DNA from: Okeania sp. SIO1I7
GTDB lineage: Bacteria; Cyanobacteriota; Cyanobacteriia; Cyanobacteriales; Microcoleaceae
DNA: 64,000 bases
Direction: 5' to 3'
Assembly (NCBI GenBank): GCA_010672585.1
Contig: JAAHGF010000006.1
Span: 412,278 to 476,277 of the forward strand
Within the stretch, counting starts at the first letter, position 1; every line of letters starts with the position of its first letter. The notes under the pieces were generated by a model. The model was not told the origin of the DNA, ran no database searches, and was given only the letters and a program-made list of their open reading frames with translations. Both the position numbers and the translations under genes were made by a program. Of the stretch, positions 62,208 to 64,000 are shown piece after piece.

Positions 62208-63353
62208 ATGTTTGCTAATGTAGCTAATGGTAATTTTCTAAAATTGCCAGGAATTGAACTAGAAGATCAAGCAGAAAGTCAAGCAGAAGGTCAACCAGAA
62301 GATGAATCAGTAAAACCTGTTGCTGTAGAAAGTCAACCAGAAGGTCAACCAGCAAAACCTGTTCCTGCTAGATATTATCAGATCCTGATAGTTACAGAAG
62401 AAAACCAGAATGAAAGTTTTACCGATTTTGAACTAGGATTAAGAAAAACAGTATATATAGGTACAAAAGATGAATTAAAGAAACAGTTTAGTAATTGTCG
62501 TCTGCATACAGAAAATGGTCTACTAACAGATCGTATTGATAAATTGCCTTATTCAGGAATAAACATGGAACAAATATTTCCTAATAGAAATAATTTTCAA
62601 TCTTTTCGGGAGGTACAAGGTCAATATACCATGGTGCGAAGACTTTTTCAAGCTAGAAAACTATCTCAATTGATTGCCAAGTCATGGCTCAACGTTGATG
62701 CGGTCAATGCTCAGCAAGAAGACAAAAATGAGGAATTTTTAACACAAGAAGAAAATGTTAGAAGATTGAGGGTTATCAGGAAACTTTTTCTGACTGGCAA
62801 TCAAGTACTTGATTCTTCTGAACAAGTAAAATTTTTTAATCGTAATAACTGGATAAATCTAAAAAAAGAACCTTATGTTATAAGGCCGGAGCAAGAAAAT
62901 TGGCAGAGTATTTGTTTGAATCTATTGTTTTGTGGACAAGCTTATTTAGAGTATAAGCATCAGAATCAAAAAAAATATATACCTCTATGGGTTCCTATTC
63001 TTTCCACTTATGAAGCGTCTTGTTTCTACGCTTTCTCGATAAATTCGGATACCTTTACAGGCACGATAGAAGAGCGCCAGAAGATAGGTACAGCCAATCC
63101 TCCACCTCCTTACTACACAGCATCAATTCCTTATCCTCCACGCCCTCATACAGGCAGTGAATTTGATCTACTTCGGGATTCGATGATAAAAAAATGGGCG
63201 TATGCAAAGGACGTCGAACTAACGGCAAAGGACGCCCATCCAAGCAATGAAGAATTATCATTTTGTGAAAAAGCTTGGGATGACAAGGATGGAATCAATA
63301 TCAAATTTGTTGTTCCTCCTTATCCTTATTTACCAATGAGTTGTTGTTGTTAA
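62208..63353 (+). CDS. Unrecognised protein with acidic repeats and a Cys-Cys-Cys terminus
   Basis: 381 residues, no recognised domain. AGGAGG sits 11 bases before the ATG, the best ribosome-binding site in this part of the window. Residues 20-53 are a repetitive Glu/Gln/Pro/Val linker (AESQAEGQPEDE, VESQPEGQPAKP). The centre has a globular, helix-rich region (YTMVRRLFQARKLSQLIAKS, ENVRRLRVIRKLFLTGNQVL). The last 60 residues are Pro/Tyr-rich and end YPYLPMSCCC. The three terminal cysteines could carry a lipid, metal or crosslink, but none is shown. It follows the AAA-like ATPase gene by 800 bases; a functional link is only positional. Confidence 0.72.
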   Translation: MFANVANGNFLKLPGIELEDQAESQAEGQPEDESVKPVAVESQPEGQPAKPVPARYYQILIVTEENQNESFTDFELGLRKTVYIGTKDELKKQFSNCRLHTENGLLTDRIDKLPYSGINMEQIFPNRNNFQSFREVQGQYTMVRRLFQARKLSQLIAKSWLNVDAVNAQQEDKNEEFLTQEENVRRLRVIRKLFLTGNQVLDSSEQVKFFNRNNWINLKKEPYVIRPEQENWQSICLNLLFCGQAYLEYKHQNQKKYIPLWVPILSTYEASCFYAFSINSDTFTGTIEERQKIGTANPPPPYYTASIPYPPRPHTGSEFDLLRDSMIKKWAYAKDVELTAKDAHPSNEELSFCEKAWDDKDGINIKFVVPPYPYLPMSCCC

Positions 63354-63664
63354 TTAGTTGAGATTTGTGAACACAACCTGTTTGTATTAAAAGCGTTAGC
63401 GTTGCAGCGAGTTTACTTTGACCATAAACTCGCTACAACACTACATAAACTGACAACATGGTTAGCTAAAGTACGACTCGTTTAGCGGTAATTTCAATAA
63501 TTAATAATTAATAATTATTAATTATTAATTAATAGTTACCTCTCCCTAAAAGGGAGAGGATTGGCTAAAAAGAATTTTTTTCTGTTTTCTCCATGAATGG
63601 AGAGGGTTTATACCTTTATTTTTCAGTAATCCCAGATCATAGGTAACAGTTACTAACTCTAACT
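63354..63664. other. Intergenic with hairpin and dispersed repeat
   Basis: A GCAGCGAGTTTA/TAAACTCGCTAC hairpin (63403-63434) may end the preceding transcript. Bases 63495-63612 are a TTAATAATTAATAATTA tract and the same AT-rich element found inside the toxin gene at 6417, here in opposite orientation, followed by an ACCTCTCCCTAAAAGGGAGA palindrome. No gene is seen. Confidence 0.65.
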
Positions 63665-63892
63665 ATGAACATCAAAATTGATTACAAAATTATTAGTAAA
63701 ATCTATGAAAGTGCAAACTCATTAATTTATCGAGCTATTAAGCCCGATAAAAGTCCTATTATTTTAAAAATTCTCAAGGAAAACTACCCGACAAAATCAG
63801 AGCTAATTAGATATCAACAGGAATATGAAATTACTAAGTCTTTGAATTCAAATCGCATCATTAAAGCTTATAATAGACTTGTCGCGAAATAA
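63665..63892 (+). pseudogene. Truncated Ser/Thr kinase, N-lobe only
   Basis: 75 codons reading YKIISKIYESANSLIYRAIK, PIILKILKENYPTKSELIRY then EYEITKSLNSNRIIKAYNRL. This is the glycine-rich-loop region, the catalytic Lys in ILKIL and the C-helix Glu of a Hanks-type kinase, in the style of the large cyanobacterial kinase/histidine-kinase hybrids. It stops right after the N-lobe, and the following 100 bases show no continuation. The catalytic loop is absent, so it is non-functional as it stands. Confidence 0.8.
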
Positions 63893-64000
63893 AACCTAAA
63901 AGTGACATGGAAAATTCTGGCTTTCACTGATGAAACTATGCTGCCATCAGGTAGAAATTCCAGAGTCCAGCCGCAGTGAACATGAAGCGATCGTCTAAAT

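Noticed and set aside
1..64000. tRNA or rRNA genes
   Set aside because: No T-loop-like GGTTCRANYCC block in a cloverleaf context and no rRNA motif was noticed on either strand by eye. A covariance-model scan would settle it.

Overview
The window is from a filamentous, probably marine, oscillatorialean-type cyanobacterium. The evidence is a SecA without the C-terminal zinc tail, very frequent HIP1 octamers (GCGATCGC), Uma2-type nucleases, many dispersed palindromic repeats, polypurine tracts, long tandem arrays and low coding density. The genus is inference; a relative of Trichodesmium, Okeania or Moorea would fit.

Layout. 1-3.7 kb: 5'-truncated secA, a decayed multicopper oxidase and a small secreted Cys-rich protein. 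4.3-7.3 kb: a toxin-antitoxin island with two intact PIN toxin pairs, orphan antitoxins and a toxin broken by a dispersed repeat. 7.4-8.6 kb: a Uma2 gene inside a segment duplicated at 24.4-25.9 kb. 9-16.7 kb: the most interesting region. It holds a MoxR-type AAA+ ATPase, a VWA protein with a complete MIDAS motif, a truncated VWA copy, three paralogous DUF2589-type proteins and a zinc-ribbon protein. An unrecognised gene lies upstream and a Uma2 gene is inserted in the middle. 17-22.7 kb: a DUF433 antitoxin with a toxin stub, two PD-(D/E)xK-like proteins, a GST-like protein, a solo TnpB transposon, a fragment of one nuclease gene and a glutamine-amidotransferase-like protein. 23.3-24.3 kb: a decayed IS5-family element.

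26-34 kb: a polyprenyl-phosphate-type glycosyltransferase, TenA, a pentapeptide-repeat membrane protein, peptide deformylase and an FHA-PrsW fusion. 34-46 kb: a small regulator, a 156-bp tandem array, a Nudix hydrolase, a lipoprotein sugar-binding protein divergent from a formylglycine-generating-enzyme-like protein, a 285-bp repeat set, a large membrane glycosyltransferase-like protein with a duplicated C-terminal module, and a 16-unit 138-bp array with higher-order organisation. 46-50 kb: envelope polysaccharide genes, namely a long-form nucleotidyltransferase (RmlA/RfbA type), a GT2 gene with no canonical start codon, and a GT4 gene.

50-59.5 kb: cassettes separated by partial copies of the 3' end of the GT4 gene. 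They carry an unrecognised protein, two ECF-like sigma factors (one overlapping a TPR protein) and secreted proteins. 60-64 kb: an AAA-like ATPase, a decayed tnpB, an unrecognised protein ending in Cys-Cys-Cys, and a truncated Ser/Thr kinase.

How the genes fit together. The ATPase/VWA/DUF2589 block looks like one functional module: an AAA+ motor, a metal-dependent adaptor and three small related clients. Its biological role is unknown. The glycosyltransferases and nucleotidyltransferase point to an exopolysaccharide or O-antigen locus. The rest of the window is dominated by genome plasticity, with MITE-like elements, duplications, orphan antitoxins and pseudogenes. No tRNA, rRNA or CRISPR array was seen.
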